This document shows positions 1 through 8,859 of a stretch of 64,000 nt of DNA, piece by piece. Numbering within the stretch: position 1 is the stretch's first letter; every line of letters starts with the position of its first letter. The position numbers and the translations under genes were made by a program. This DNA comes from Arundinibacter roseus (GTDB lineage Bacteria; Bacteroidota; Bacteroidia; Cytophagales; Spirosomataceae), in assembly GCF_004348825.1 (NCBI RefSeq), contig NZ_SMJU01000011.1, forward strand, positions 62,001-126,000, given 5' to 3'. The notes beneath the pieces were generated by a model. That model saw only the letters and a list, made by a program, of their open reading frames with translations. It searched no databases and was not told the DNA's origin.

Positions 1-227
1 TGTCTTTTTATTAACACTTGTTGTTTTGTAAAAGTATTAATATTTTTTATTTTCTTCCAAAATATTGTTGAGAAATTGGATAGAACGCCATTAAATAAAA
101 TATTTTAATTTTTCAACTTGCTGATTATCAATATTTTATAATATCTAAAAGATTTACAAAATCAGCTTGCTTTCTTTGTTTTTTATAAATACTATTGCAG
201 CTGGAAACTATTAATACCCAGCAGCCC
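1..227. other. AT-rich leader region
   Basis: This stretch is very AT-rich and has no convincing coding frame. It precedes the amidohydrolase-like gene and probably carries its promoter, but I find no well-spaced TTTG/TAnnTTTG pair in it. Confidence 0.4.
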
Positions 228-1181
228 ATGAGATGTTCTCAATTTTTGGTGATCCTTTGGATGATTCTATCCCTTCCACAGATGAGTGAAGCACAATTTC
301 CAGCCCAGGGAGCATCTGCCTTTTCACTTGCTGGAAGCATCGATATACATATTCATACAGCACCTGATGTATTTCAAAGAAGTCTCAATGATATTGAACT
401 TGCCCAGCTTTGCATGGCAAGAAATATGCGGGCAGTCGTGATCAAGAATCACTACGAAAGTACCTCGGCAAGAGCCAGGCTAACCAATAGCATCCTGCAA
501 AGCAATCTGGTTTTTGGCGGTGTAACATTGAATGAAAGTGTAGGCGGAATCAATCCAAAGGCCGTTGAAGCGATGTACCGAATTGCCCCAGATGTCGGTA
601 AATTCGTCTGGTTTCCAACCCTGGATGCTGCTCAGCATGCAAGGGTTTTTGGCTTAAAAAACCGAGGGATTTCTATTTTGGATGGGGAAAAACTTACAAA
701 ACCGACCCTTGAAGTACTTCGCCTCATTGCTCAATACAATTTGGTGCTTGCTACTGGTCATTTAGCCCCTGCGGAGGTGATGCTGCTGGTCAAAGAGGCC
801 AAGGCCCTAGGTGTTCGACACATGGTAGTTACACACGCGTTAGCTGATACGCCTGGTTTATCGCTCCCCCAAATGAAAGAGCTTGTTTCAAATGGAGTCT
901 TCCTCGAATTTACCTACCTTAGTTTTATTTCAGGTCCGCAGGCACAACTGCCTTTTTTACAAAAATCAAGTCACGTTTCTATGGAAAAAATGGCCGCTGT
1001 GATTGAAGAAATTGGTGCAGAACATATAATTTTAAGCAGTGACCTTGGGCAAATGGGAAATGCCATTCCGCCGGATGGGCTCTCAATGATTGCTGAGCTG
1101 TTGCAGCAACAGGGAATCAGCGCAGCCGAGCTGGAACTCATGCTTAAAGATAATCCGGCGCGATTGCTTGGTTTAGAATAA
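228..1181 (+). CDS. Exported DUF6282-type amidohydrolase-like protein
   Basis: The protein resembles metal-dependent amidohydrolases of the DUF6282 group. The mature N-terminus carries DIHIHTAPDV, an HxH metal-binding motif followed by the APD signature of this group. A further conserved KNHYE motif lies about 40 residues on, and later histidines occur in ATGHL and VVTHA. The chain ends with DNPARLLGLE, typical of the last helix of amidohydrolase TIM barrels. The frame is open from a TTG at 195, but the ATG at 228 is preferred because it starts directly at a signal peptide (MRCSQFLVILWMI, then SEAQ as a likely cleavage site). It lies about 100 bp upstream of a GntR regulator in the same direction, which may control it. 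The substrate is unknown. Export is unusual for this mostly cytoplasmic superfamily. Confidence 0.75.
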   Translation: MRCSQFLVILWMILSLPQMSEAQFPAQGASAFSLAGSIDIHIHTAPDVFQRSLNDIELAQLCMARNMRAVVIKNHYESTSARARLTNSILQSNLVFGGVTLNESVGGINPKAVEAMYRIAPDVGKFVWFPTLDAAQHARVFGLKNRGISILDGEKLTKPTLEVLRLIAQYNLVLATGHLAPAEVMLLVKEAKALGVRHMVVTHALADTPGLSLPQMKELVSNGVFLEFTYLSFISGPQAQLPFLQKSSHVSMEKMAAVIEEIGAEHIILSSDLGQMGNAIPPDGLSMIAELLQQQGISAAELELMLKDNPARLLGLE

Positions 1182-1281
1182 AGGATCCTGATTGTTTTTT
1201 ATTAATAACAATTTTTCTGTATATTCAAATCATGTATATTTACACCATATGAACCAATGAAGTCTTTTCCGATTAAGCAAT

Positions 1282-2199
1282 ATGACAAATTCTCCCTCAT
1301 CGCTTGTAAAAAAAACTGTCAATAGCCTCCTGGACTTTTTGTCCAAAGAGGGCAACGTACCTATGATAATGCCCACGGAATTAACCTTAACCAATCTTCT
1401 GAACGTGAGTCGTTCAATTTTGGCACAAGCCTATTCTGATCTGGAAAACAAGGGGATAATTAGACAGGAAATGCGGTCAAGGTTGGTATTGAGATTGCCC
1501 CAGGCTGAGGATTACTACCTGAATATCGATAAGATTAATTCCAAAACACAGTTGGTAGAAAATTTTATATTGGAAAAGTTTTCCAAAAATGAATTACAGT
1601 CAGGAGATAAGTTATCCGAGTTACAGATTGCCAAAGAGTCAGGTGCCAATACAGTAACGGTTCGGGAGGTACTTCTAAAAATAAGTAATACAGGTATTAT
1701 CCGAAAAGACCCCCGGAAAAAATGGGAAGTGATTGATCTTTCAGAAAAAAAAATGAATGAGATTACTGACTACCGCTCAATCATGGAGCTATTTGGTCTC
1801 AATTGCCTCTTTGATAACGGTCCATTGCCTGCGTCAGCACTCCAAAAATTTAAGAAGCTATTGAACCGACATCAGTCCGTCCTTGCCAAATCAACTATTG
1901 ACCGCGACGAGGTAATTGAACTGGAAAATGATTTTCACAAAAGTTTCATTAAATACACCAACAATCAGGTTATTCAGGAAAGCTACGAGTCAATTTTTTT
2001 TGTCACCCGTTTCCACCTGCGCCAGCGAATTATGACGCAGGATCGTTTTCGATACTTGATTGAGGAGCATATTCGGGTATTATTGGCACTACTTGAAAAT
2101 AATTATGAAGGGGCAGTGGCGGAATTAAAAAATCATTTTCGTGAGTCAAAAGCTTTTTTTCACAACGCCAGTTTATCCCAAATGGCTCCTGAAAAGTAA
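1282..2199 (+). CDS. GntR-family regulator with two winged-helix domains and an FCD-like domain
   Basis: This is a 305-residue DNA-binding regulator. Residues about 1-72 match a GntR winged helix (PTELTLTNLLNVSRSILAQA, then LENKGII). Residues about 85-150 match a second one (LSELQIAKES, VTVREVLLKI, NTGIIRKD). The remainder is alpha-helical and fits the ligand-binding FCD domain, including an ENDFHKSFIKYT stretch like the FCD D-x-x-FH motif and a later EEHIRVLLAL helix. FCD regulators normally have one winged helix, so the tandem arrangement is unusual. It probably senses a small carboxylated metabolite, perhaps linked to the hydrolase just upstream; that link is inference. The ATG at 1282 is the first in frame. 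Confidence 0.8.
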   Translation: MTNSPSSLVKKTVNSLLDFLSKEGNVPMIMPTELTLTNLLNVSRSILAQAYSDLENKGIIRQEMRSRLVLRLPQAEDYYLNIDKINSKTQLVENFILEKFSKNELQSGDKLSELQIAKESGANTVTVREVLLKISNTGIIRKDPRKKWEVIDLSEKKMNEITDYRSIMELFGLNCLFDNGPLPASALQKFKKLLNRHQSVLAKSTIDRDEVIELENDFHKSFIKYTNNQVIQESYESIFFVTRFHLRQRIMTQDRFRYLIEEHIRVLLALLENNYEGAVAELKNHFRESKAFFHNASLSQMAPEK

Positions 2200-2653
2200 A
2201 CATATACTGCATTTTCAAATGACTATACCACCTTACACCGGATGTAGTGGACAAGTTTTAGTGCGTGCGGGCCGCATTCAGGACCACCGGGCGAAAAATA
2301 AATCAACGTAAAGTAAATCTGGGAATTATCAGGTATTGTATAAAGGTGCCTTATACTGGTTGTACCCGGTACTGTTTGGTCAGCCTGGGCCAAATTATAC
2401 TTATAAACAGTAACCTACCATTCAGCTTTATTTGGTAAATACTTTAATCAATAACACGCCAAATGCGTGAAATCACTAAGCTTACCCATTGTCTCAACAA
2501 CTCAGTATCGTTCCTAATTTTTCTGAGCTGTAAGATTAGAAAAAATTGAAAATTAGTTACTATTCATTCCACTGTATGTTTCACAGAATTACCCACTTTA
2601 TTCTTTCAACCATCACGCTTACTGCTACAATTGCCATAAATTTATTTAGCCTC
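2200..2653. other. Intergenic region without recognisable gene
   Basis: The 454 bp between the convergent GntR and serine hydrolase genes hold only short or interrupted frames. Parts read openly on the minus strand, but I could not match them to any family. No clear terminator hairpin was found. Confidence 0.4.
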
Positions 2654-4210
2654 CTACTCTATAAGGTTAGCTGTCAGCGGGGATCTTTTTTCCGGAAAGT
2701 TTTTGGTGTTTTTTGAAATACTATTCATAAAATCCATCCGGACGCTGTCTTTCTCAAATGTCAGTGTTAAACTATCGCCATGTATAGCCTCAACGAATTT
2801 CAGATCCAGTTGTAAGGTCGATTCATTTATCCAGGTGGCAGAAGCGGCAATTTTGGAGGGTATCGCAATCCGGGTCGCAACCGGGAAAATATACGGCATC
2901 GTTTGTGAATTTACGTACCATTTCTCCCAGCCGGCCGTAATTTTAATCTCCCCTTGGGTAGTAGCCATTTTTAGTACACAGGTATCTTTATTTAGCCCCA
3001 CTTCCAGCTGTGTGACCCCGTATGCATTGGCGTTGACACGAAACGACTTACCTCCATGCCTTGCAGACTCTGGGGAAGTCACCGACGCTTTGGCAACCGG
3101 AATCTCCAATTTACTAATGTCATCTTTTAGAGCAGCCAGCTCCGAAGCGTTTGTGGCCAGTGGTTTAGTCTGGAATGCCGGCAGCAGCGTCTGGTACGCT
3201 ACATCCATAGATTTCTGCAAATCCCAGCTTTCACTGGTCATCACCAGCACAGCATCCTGCTCGGGCATCACCATACAGAACTGCCCATAAGCCCCATCGC
3301 CCCGGTAAAAACCGGGCTTGCAGCGCCAGAACTGGTAGCCGTATCCCTGCGACCAGTCGTTATCACCGGCCTGTGAGGTGGTTTGTTTACTGGTTGCTTC
3401 TTCTATCCAGCTTGGGGAGAGCAGCTGTTTCCCCTGCCACTTTCCTTTCTTCAGGTAAAGCTGGCCAAGTTTTGCAATATCCTCGGTCTTTACCCGTAGT
3501 CCGTAGCCCGCCGTATTGAGCCCCTCTGGGGATTTTTCCCAGTCATAACCGGTGATATTCAGGGGGCCAAACAAGCGCGGCTGTAAGTATTGTTCCAGAG
3601 TTTGGCCGGTCACTTTATGAATTATAGCCCCAAGCATGTAGGTAGCGCCGGTATTGTATAGAAAATGGCTGCCTGGCAGATGTACCACCGGATGCGCCAA
3701 AAAACTCTTCACCCAGCTTTGTGGCTCCTGTGCCCGGAGCTGCGGCATGGTGTCGGATTCATGGCCGGTGTTCATGGTAAGCAGGTTTTTGATCTTCATG
3801 GCTTTCAGATGATCGCTGACACGGTCAGGCAGATCGTCGGGAAAGAATTGGATGACCGGATCATTCACCGAAATTTTCCCTTCCTGTACCAGAAAACCAA
3901 TGGCCGTACTCGTAAAACTCTTGGAAAGAGAGTACAGCGTATGCATATAGTCCGCCTGAAAAGGCTTCCACCAACCTTCAGCTACTACGTTGCCGTGCCG
4001 CAGCAACATGAAACTATGCCATTCCAGCCCGGAAGCTTTCGTCGCCTTGAGAAAGTTCCTGACAGCTACTGAGGACACCCCCTGCGATTCGGGACTTTTG
4101 CGGGGCAGGCCTGCCGCAAAAAATCCAAAGGACTCCGAATTGGAAAGCAGGCTCATGCTTAGGGTACCCAGGCCCGTGGTAAAAAGAAAATTCCGGCGGC
4201 TTGTTTTCAC
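2654..4210 (-). CDS. Tat-exported serine hydrolase (class C beta-lactamase/esterase family)
   Basis: This 518-residue protein belongs to the beta-lactamase-related serine hydrolase family. A twin-arginine signal (TSRRNFLFTTG) at the N-terminus indicates Tat export. The catalytic S-x-x-K is S94-L-S-K97, within HTLYSLSKSFTS; a Tyr-containing second motif is FLYNTGATYMLG near residue 185. The family includes D-aminopeptidases, esterases and penicillin-binding-like enzymes, so the substrate cannot be read from sequence. After the catalytic domain, residues about 350-518 form a beta-rich extension that I do not recognise. It follows the GH43 gene on the same strand about 120 bp downstream, so it could be the last gene of the SusCD locus A transcript, where an exported esterase acting on glycan substituents would fit. 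That role is inference. Confidence 0.8.
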   Translation of the reverse strand: MKTSRRNFLFTTGLGTLSMSLLSNSESFGFFAAGLPRKSPESQGVSSVAVRNFLKATKASGLEWHSFMLLRHGNVVAEGWWKPFQADYMHTLYSLSKSFTSTAIGFLVQEGKISVNDPVIQFFPDDLPDRVSDHLKAMKIKNLLTMNTGHESDTMPQLRAQEPQSWVKSFLAHPVVHLPGSHFLYNTGATYMLGAIIHKVTGQTLEQYLQPRLFGPLNITGYDWEKSPEGLNTAGYGLRVKTEDIAKLGQLYLKKGKWQGKQLLSPSWIEEATSKQTTSQAGDNDWSQGYGYQFWRCKPGFYRGDGAYGQFCMVMPEQDAVLVMTSESWDLQKSMDVAYQTLLPAFQTKPLATNASELAALKDDISKLEIPVAKASVTSPESARHGGKSFRVNANAYGVTQLEVGLNKDTCVLKMATTQGEIKITAGWEKWYVNSQTMPYIFPVATRIAIPSKIAASATWINESTLQLDLKFVEAIHGDSLTLTFEKDSVRMDFMNSISKNTKNFPEKRSPLTANLIE

Positions 4211-4332
4211 GGTTTTAGAATAGTTTGGTAGAAGTGTCTTAAAGATTATTTCGGGAATGCCAACAAAAGTCTACCTGTCTATCTTTTTAATGCAAGGTAG
4301 ATACAATTACCGTTGCTAAGTTTTTGAATTCT

Positions 4333-5364
4333 TCAATTGCTTCTGGGAATCTTCATCTCAATTCCTGCCGGCAGCGGATCACCAAATACGGGTGCGCCGT
4401 CGGCAGTGAACGTAAACGGCTGCATTCGGGGAGAGCGTTTTCCTCCGCAGCCCTGCCCGGCCTCAGCGTTGGCATGGTAGAGTATCCAGTGCTGCTTTCC
4501 ATCCGGTGACTTGAAAAAACTATTGTGTCCAGCCGCGTAGGTCCCCGGTACCTGAGTCGCCTTGAAAACCGGCTCAGGGTGCTTGGTCCAGGCGGTGGGG
4601 TTCATCAAATCGGCGCCAGCATCGGCATACACCATGCCCAGTGAGTAGAAGTCAGTCCAGCAACCACTGGCCGAGAAAATAATATTGACCCGTCCGTTGG
4701 GACTTTCCAGGTACTGCGGCCCTTCATTCACGAGTACAACGGGTTTGTCGTCCGGGCCGGGGTGAGTCAACAGCCCGTGATGTTCCCAGCCAAATTTAGG
4801 GTCAGAAATCCGGATTCGTTCGCCCGTGCAGGTCCAGGGATTGCTCATTTTGCATAAATATATATCCTGACGACCGTTTTCTTCACCTTCCCAGCCCGAC
4901 CACGTCAGGTACATTTGCCCGTTATGTTCAAACACCGAGCCATCAATGGCCCACTTGTCCTGCGGGGTATTCAGCTTGTCCTTGAAGATCCAGGTTCCCT
5001 GCGTAGGATCGGCAGAGGCATTTTCGAGCACATAGAGCCGGTGGTTGCGGTTTCTCCCATTGTCGGCGGCAAAGTAGATGTACCATTTCCCGCGCAGAAA
5101 ATGCAGCTCCGGTGCCCATATTTCTTTGGAGTACGGGCCCGTAGCTGGTGGAGTCCATACGGTCACTTTTTCCGCTGAGGGAAGCTGTGAAAGATCTTTT
5201 ACTTTCCAGATGTTCAGGTCCCGGCCCGTCGTATGCATGTAGTAGTAGTAACCGTCTTTATGGATAGACCAGGGATCGGCCCCGGCTGGCAATAAGGGAT
5301 TTTTGAAGGTTTGGGCGTTGAGGGTTGTGGAAAGAAAGAGCAGACAAAAAACAAACTGTTTCAT
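4333..5364 (-). CDS. Exported glycoside hydrolase family 43 enzyme
   Basis: A five-bladed beta-propeller glycosidase of family GH43, probably acting on arabinose- or xylose-containing glycans. Visible signatures are ADPWSIHKDGYYYYMHTT near the N-terminus (catalytic base Asp), IWAPELHFLRGKWYIYF (blade two), and AIDGSVFEHNGQMYLTWSG (the pKa-modulating Asp blade). It has a signal peptide ending LNAQ. The start at 5364 gives the cleanest signal peptide; an in-frame ATG at 5373 is an alternative. It lies downstream of a sulfatase and SusD on the same strand, so it probably digests the imported or surface-bound glycan of locus A. A 450-bp gap containing a Fic-like relic separates it from the sulfatase, so it may have its own promoter. 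Confidence 0.85.
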   Translation of the reverse strand: MKQFVFCLLFLSTTLNAQTFKNPLLPAGADPWSIHKDGYYYYMHTTGRDLNIWKVKDLSQLPSAEKVTVWTPPATGPYSKEIWAPELHFLRGKWYIYFAADNGRNRNHRLYVLENASADPTQGTWIFKDKLNTPQDKWAIDGSVFEHNGQMYLTWSGWEGEENGRQDIYLCKMSNPWTCTGERIRISDPKFGWEHHGLLTHPGPDDKPVVLVNEGPQYLESPNGRVNIIFSASGCWTDFYSLGMVYADAGADLMNPTAWTKHPEPVFKATQVPGTYAAGHNSFFKSPDGKQHWILYHANAEAGQGCGGKRSPRMQPFTFTADGAPVFGDPLPAGIEMKIPRSN

Positions 5365-5505
5365 AAAGATCATACAAGCTGGTTAAGGTAGGGAAAGGTA
5401 TACTCGGAGCAATTCTAATGCTTTACCAAGAGTAGGCAATCCTAAACCTCTACTTAACTTACCTTCCCAATCAATTGTCAAGCAAGGCCTTATACTATCG
5501 AGTGA

Positions 5506-5670
5506 CATGAGCAAAGAAAAGATACACCACGAAGGCATAAGTCGCAGTATGTAAAAGCCAAAATGGACAAGTTTTTGGATTGGTACAACAATGACAACAC
5601 AATTGACCCTGATTTGAAAGCAGCTGGATACGTTGGCAAAATAAAGAGTAATAACAGCCTGGAAAACTAA
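5506..5670 (+). pseudogene. Relic of a Fic-family protein
   Basis: The plus-strand frame from 5506 to the stop at 5670 reads KAKMDKFLDWYNNDNTIDP followed by DLKAA. This closely resembles the segment just before the catalytic motif of Fic/DOC AMP-transferases (consensus FL.W.N....DP.LKAA.AH). After LKAA the similarity stops and the catalytic HPFxxGNGR motif is absent. A stop codon lies just upstream at 5503. It is therefore a fragment rather than a gene. Its isolated position between two genes of an opposite-strand locus suggests an old insertion or deletion event. Confidence 0.5.
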
Positions 5671-5823
5671 GTCCAGACATTACTAATACAGATCCCTGCC
5701 AGGCTGAAAAATATGTTGTTGTATCAGCTCACGCTGCTGGGCATGCATGCTCAAAGCTGGGTGAAATTCCAGGTGGCTTCGTTGCTAGCTTATTTATGGT
5801 TGAAATTATGTCCTTTAAAAAAG

Positions 5824-7323
5824 TTAGTTGGCTGTCTTGTGCGCCGGATTTTTTGCGGGCATTCCTGCGCCAATGTGTTGCCGCCACGTATTTAACTGAC
5901 CAAGCATTTCCTTTGCTTTTTCCGGATTTTCGGCTACAAGGTTCCGGGTTTCACCGATGTCCGAACGAAGGTTATAAAGTTCCACCTGGCGGTCTTCCTC
6001 AAACCATTCGATGAGCTTCCAGTCGCCATCCCGCAGGGCCGAACCCGGAGAACCGCCCTGATTGCCGTAATGCGGGTAGTGCCAGAACACAGGCCTTGTT
6101 GCCATCGGCTTGCCTTTTAGTGCCGAAACAAAACTCTTCCCATCCATATGCTGCTCAGGTAGTTGTGCAAGGCCACACATATCCAGTATGGTTGGGTAAA
6201 AATCGGTACTGATCACTAGCTGATCACTTTTTTGCGCCGTTTTTGTTACCCCCGGCCAATAAACAATCATCGGCTCACGAATGCCTCCTTCGTAGAGCCA
6301 GCCTTTGCCAGCTCTCAGTGGCAAATTGGACGTTGGATGCCCTTCGGCAGTAGACAAGCCTCCGTTGTCAGACATAAAAACTATAATGGTATTTTGATCA
6401 ATTTCTTGATCTTTTAACGCTTTCAAGACCTTTCCGACGGCTCTGTCCATGGATTCTACCATTGCTCCGTAGACCGGCAGGCATTGGTTAAGTCTCACTT
6501 TTTGCGTGCCTTCAACGCCCCACTGATCATTGAGCCCCAGTTTTGCTTTTTTTGCTTCGTATTTTTTTATCAGTTCTTCGGGTGCACCCAACGGAGTATG
6601 AACCGAGTAAAAAGAGAGATAGGCTAAGAATGGTTTGGAAGGATTGTTTTTTATAAATGCAATTGTTTCGTTGGCCAGACGATCGGTAAGATTCTCACCC
6701 ACGGGGCCGTCGGGTAGTCGGGGATTATTATAGGGCGAAAAGTAATGATTACCCCGCGGTGATCCTGAAAAATACCCGCCTTTATTTATATCAAATCCCT
6801 GATTTTCAGGCCAAAACTTTTCGGTTTCGCCCAAATGCCATTTCCCCGCAAAAAAAGTAGCGTAGCCTTTTTCTTTCAAAGCTTCCGCCAGGGTGAATTC
6901 TTGCAGGGCCATATTTTCCTCGTAGGCAGCAGGTAGTAATGGCCGATCCCTGGTCCAGTGTTTTGCAACCGTGGAAGGTTGAGGTGCACCAAACCAATCG
7001 GTGGTTTTCATACGAGCCGGATATTTCCCCGTCAGTATGCTCGCCCGGGTTGGCGAGCACACGGGACAGGCGGCGTAGGCATTGGTAAAACTCATTCCCT
7101 TGGCAGCCAATGCGTCTATGGCAGGAGTTTCATAAAAAGTACTGCCAAAAGCCCCCACATCTTTCCAGCCCAGGTCATCAACCAAAATGAACAGCACATT
7201 TGGTCGCTGTTTTTTTCTGACTTCAAATTCATTGCCCATCCAGCTTACGCTACCCATTAAGACTGCAAGTGCGGCCACACCAGTGGCTAGAAAAACATAA
7301 GTTTTGATTGAGCTGATTTTCAT
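5824..7323 (-). CDS. Exported type I sulfatase (arylsulfatase A-like)
   Basis: A formylglycine-dependent sulfatase of 499 residues. The maturation motif is C89-S-P-T-R within AACPVCSPTRASILTG; C89 is the residue oxidised to formylglycine. Metal-binding Asp residues lie in LFILVDDLGW. AGKWHLG and an SDNGG stretch are further sulfatase hallmarks. An N-terminal hydrophobic segment (residues about 8-28) serves as signal or anchor. It is immediately downstream of SusD on the same strand, so it probably removes sulfate esters from the glycan handled by locus A. No sulfatase-maturating enzyme (FGE or anSME) is visible in the window; the cell must encode one elsewhere. Confidence 0.93.
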   Translation of the reverse strand: MKISSIKTYVFLATGVAALAVLMGSVSWMGNEFEVRKKQRPNVLFILVDDLGWKDVGAFGSTFYETPAIDALAAKGMSFTNAYAACPVCSPTRASILTGKYPARMKTTDWFGAPQPSTVAKHWTRDRPLLPAAYEENMALQEFTLAEALKEKGYATFFAGKWHLGETEKFWPENQGFDINKGGYFSGSPRGNHYFSPYNNPRLPDGPVGENLTDRLANETIAFIKNNPSKPFLAYLSFYSVHTPLGAPEELIKKYEAKKAKLGLNDQWGVEGTQKVRLNQCLPVYGAMVESMDRAVGKVLKALKDQEIDQNTIIVFMSDNGGLSTAEGHPTSNLPLRAGKGWLYEGGIREPMIVYWPGVTKTAQKSDQLVISTDFYPTILDMCGLAQLPEQHMDGKSFVSALKGKPMATRPVFWHYPHYGNQGGSPGSALRDGDWKLIEWFEEDRQVELYNLRSDIGETRNLVAENPEKAKEMLGQLNTWRQHIGAGMPAKNPAHKTAN

Positions 7324-7381
7324 GCCTGGACCAGAAATTAAATTGTAGGGTTTAGGAAAAATAAGTCATCGTCCAGGCATT

Positions 7382-8836
7382 TCAATAGCCTGTATTCTGA
7401 GTCAGGTTTGGATTCGCTTCCACCTCGGATTGGGGAATTGGATACAGCACATGAAAAGGCTCCGCATTTTTGCCACGCGCCACTGCACTACTAATGAATT
7501 TATCCATACGAATGAGGTCTTCGCGACGCTTTCCTTCGGTAAAAAACTCCCAGCCCCGCTCTTTCAAAAGGTGGTCACGCAGGCTTTCTTTGGAAGAAAA
7601 GTCGGCCAGCGAAAGAGGAGTCACTCCGGCCCGCGCTCGTACCTGATTGATCAGGTCCAGTGCCTGCTGCGTTGGTCCCTGCAGTTCATTCAGAGCTTCT
7701 GCCCGGCTCAGGAGAATATCGGCATACCGAATAACCGGAATATCATTTCCGTTATTTTGCGAAATGGCATTTGGGTCAGGAGTATACTTAAAACTGCGGA
7801 CGTCGTCGAGTGGCTTGCCATTGGCGTCTTCCAATAGTTTAATTTTATTTCCGCGCGTATCGGTATATTCAGTAATAAACATCCGCAGTCGGCGGTCAGC
7901 AGGGTCGAAGGTTTTGTAAAAGGCCGTATACGTTCTGAATTGGGCGCCATAGTTTATCCAATTACTAAGTATGGGGTAGTTGGGCGGAAAAGCGTGGGGC
8001 ATGTATACGTTACCAGGACCTTGTGCCAAGCAAGGATAGATGTAGATAAACTCGCTGTTATTTTCATTGGCAACCGCAAACAAATTTTCAATTTCCGGAA
8101 AGAGCGAATACTTTTTCAAATCTATTAGTTCCAGAGCCGTATCAGCACATTTTTGCCATTGCCTGGTGTTTAAATAAAACTTAGTCAGAACGGCCAATGC
8201 AGTGCCCTTATCGGCTTTCCCTCTTAAATCCTGACTCACAGGCAATGCCGCAGCGGCAGCCGTAAGCTCGGATGAAATAAAATTCACAAACTCATCATTG
8301 GTTGGTTTGGCAGGAAATAGGTCCTCGGTGCTAGTGGTCAGAACTAGCGGTACTGGTCCAAAATATCGGTATAAATGGGCCAGTGCTTCGGCCCTGATAA
8401 ATTGGGCTTCGGCTTTGTATTGGGCAAGACGAGCGGGAGGAATTGAGGTAACATTATCGATGTTTTCCAGCAGCACATTTGCATTACGGACAGCCGTATA
8501 TAGCGGCACCCAGATACTTCGAAAAAAAGGCGATGACGCATCCCACTGAAAATTAATAAACGGTAAAGCGTCTTTTTCAAACTGTCCTCCACTTGTCAGG
8601 GTCATATCAGTGGGGAACTCCGACAAAGTGAATTGATCTTCACGCATACCACCATTTATTTGCAGACGGCTATACGCACCAACCAACACCTTCTTTATGC
8701 CGTCTTCACTTTGTAGAAAATCCTGAGGAGCGTATTGCGTATAGACATCTTCGGCCAGAAAATCCTGACAGGCAGTTGGTAGCAGACAGCAGACAAAAAG
8801 GGCAAGAATTAGTGAGAATTTATGGATCGTTTTCAT
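7382..8836 (-). CDS. SusD/RagB-family outer-membrane glycan-binding lipoprotein
   Basis: SusD-like surface lipoprotein that lids the SusC channel and binds glycan. The N-terminus MKTIHKFSLILALF leads to a lipobox LPTAC, then QDFLAED, the usual start of mature SusD proteins. The helical repeat region includes TAVRNANVLLENID and AEAQFIRAEALAHLYRYFGPVPL, and the C-terminus has IPVIRYADILLSRAEALNEL and the closing LYPIPQSEVEANPNLTQN, all diagnostic of RagB/SusD. The start at 8836 is chosen because it begins the lipoprotein signal; an ATG five codons earlier (8851) is also in frame. It directly follows SusC in transcription order. Confidence 0.95.
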   Translation of the reverse strand: MKTIHKFSLILALFVCCLLPTACQDFLAEDVYTQYAPQDFLQSEDGIKKVLVGAYSRLQINGGMREDQFTLSEFPTDMTLTSGGQFEKDALPFINFQWDASSPFFRSIWVPLYTAVRNANVLLENIDNVTSIPPARLAQYKAEAQFIRAEALAHLYRYFGPVPLVLTTSTEDLFPAKPTNDEFVNFISSELTAAAAALPVSQDLRGKADKGTALAVLTKFYLNTRQWQKCADTALELIDLKKYSLFPEIENLFAVANENNSEFIYIYPCLAQGPGNVYMPHAFPPNYPILSNWINYGAQFRTYTAFYKTFDPADRRLRMFITEYTDTRGNKIKLLEDANGKPLDDVRSFKYTPDPNAISQNNGNDIPVIRYADILLSRAEALNELQGPTQQALDLINQVRARAGVTPLSLADFSSKESLRDHLLKERGWEFFTEGKRREDLIRMDKFISSAVARGKNAEPFHVLYPIPQSEVEANPNLTQNTGY

Positions 8837-8859
8837 GATAAATTGGGTCATCAGTTTAA

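Noticed and set aside
2030-2254. Minus-strand open frame of 74 codons overlapping the GntR gene
   Set aside because: It lies mainly over a well-supported coding gene in another frame and has no recognisable protein character.
2200-2653. Possible gene relic on the minus strand in the gap after the GntR gene
   Set aside because: Parts of the frame are open but I could not match any segment to a known family.
7322-7380. 9-bp inverted repeat (ATGCCTGGA/TCCAGGCAT) around the sulfatase start
   Set aside because: The arms are 41 bp apart and short; such a pair can arise by chance and there is no supporting context.
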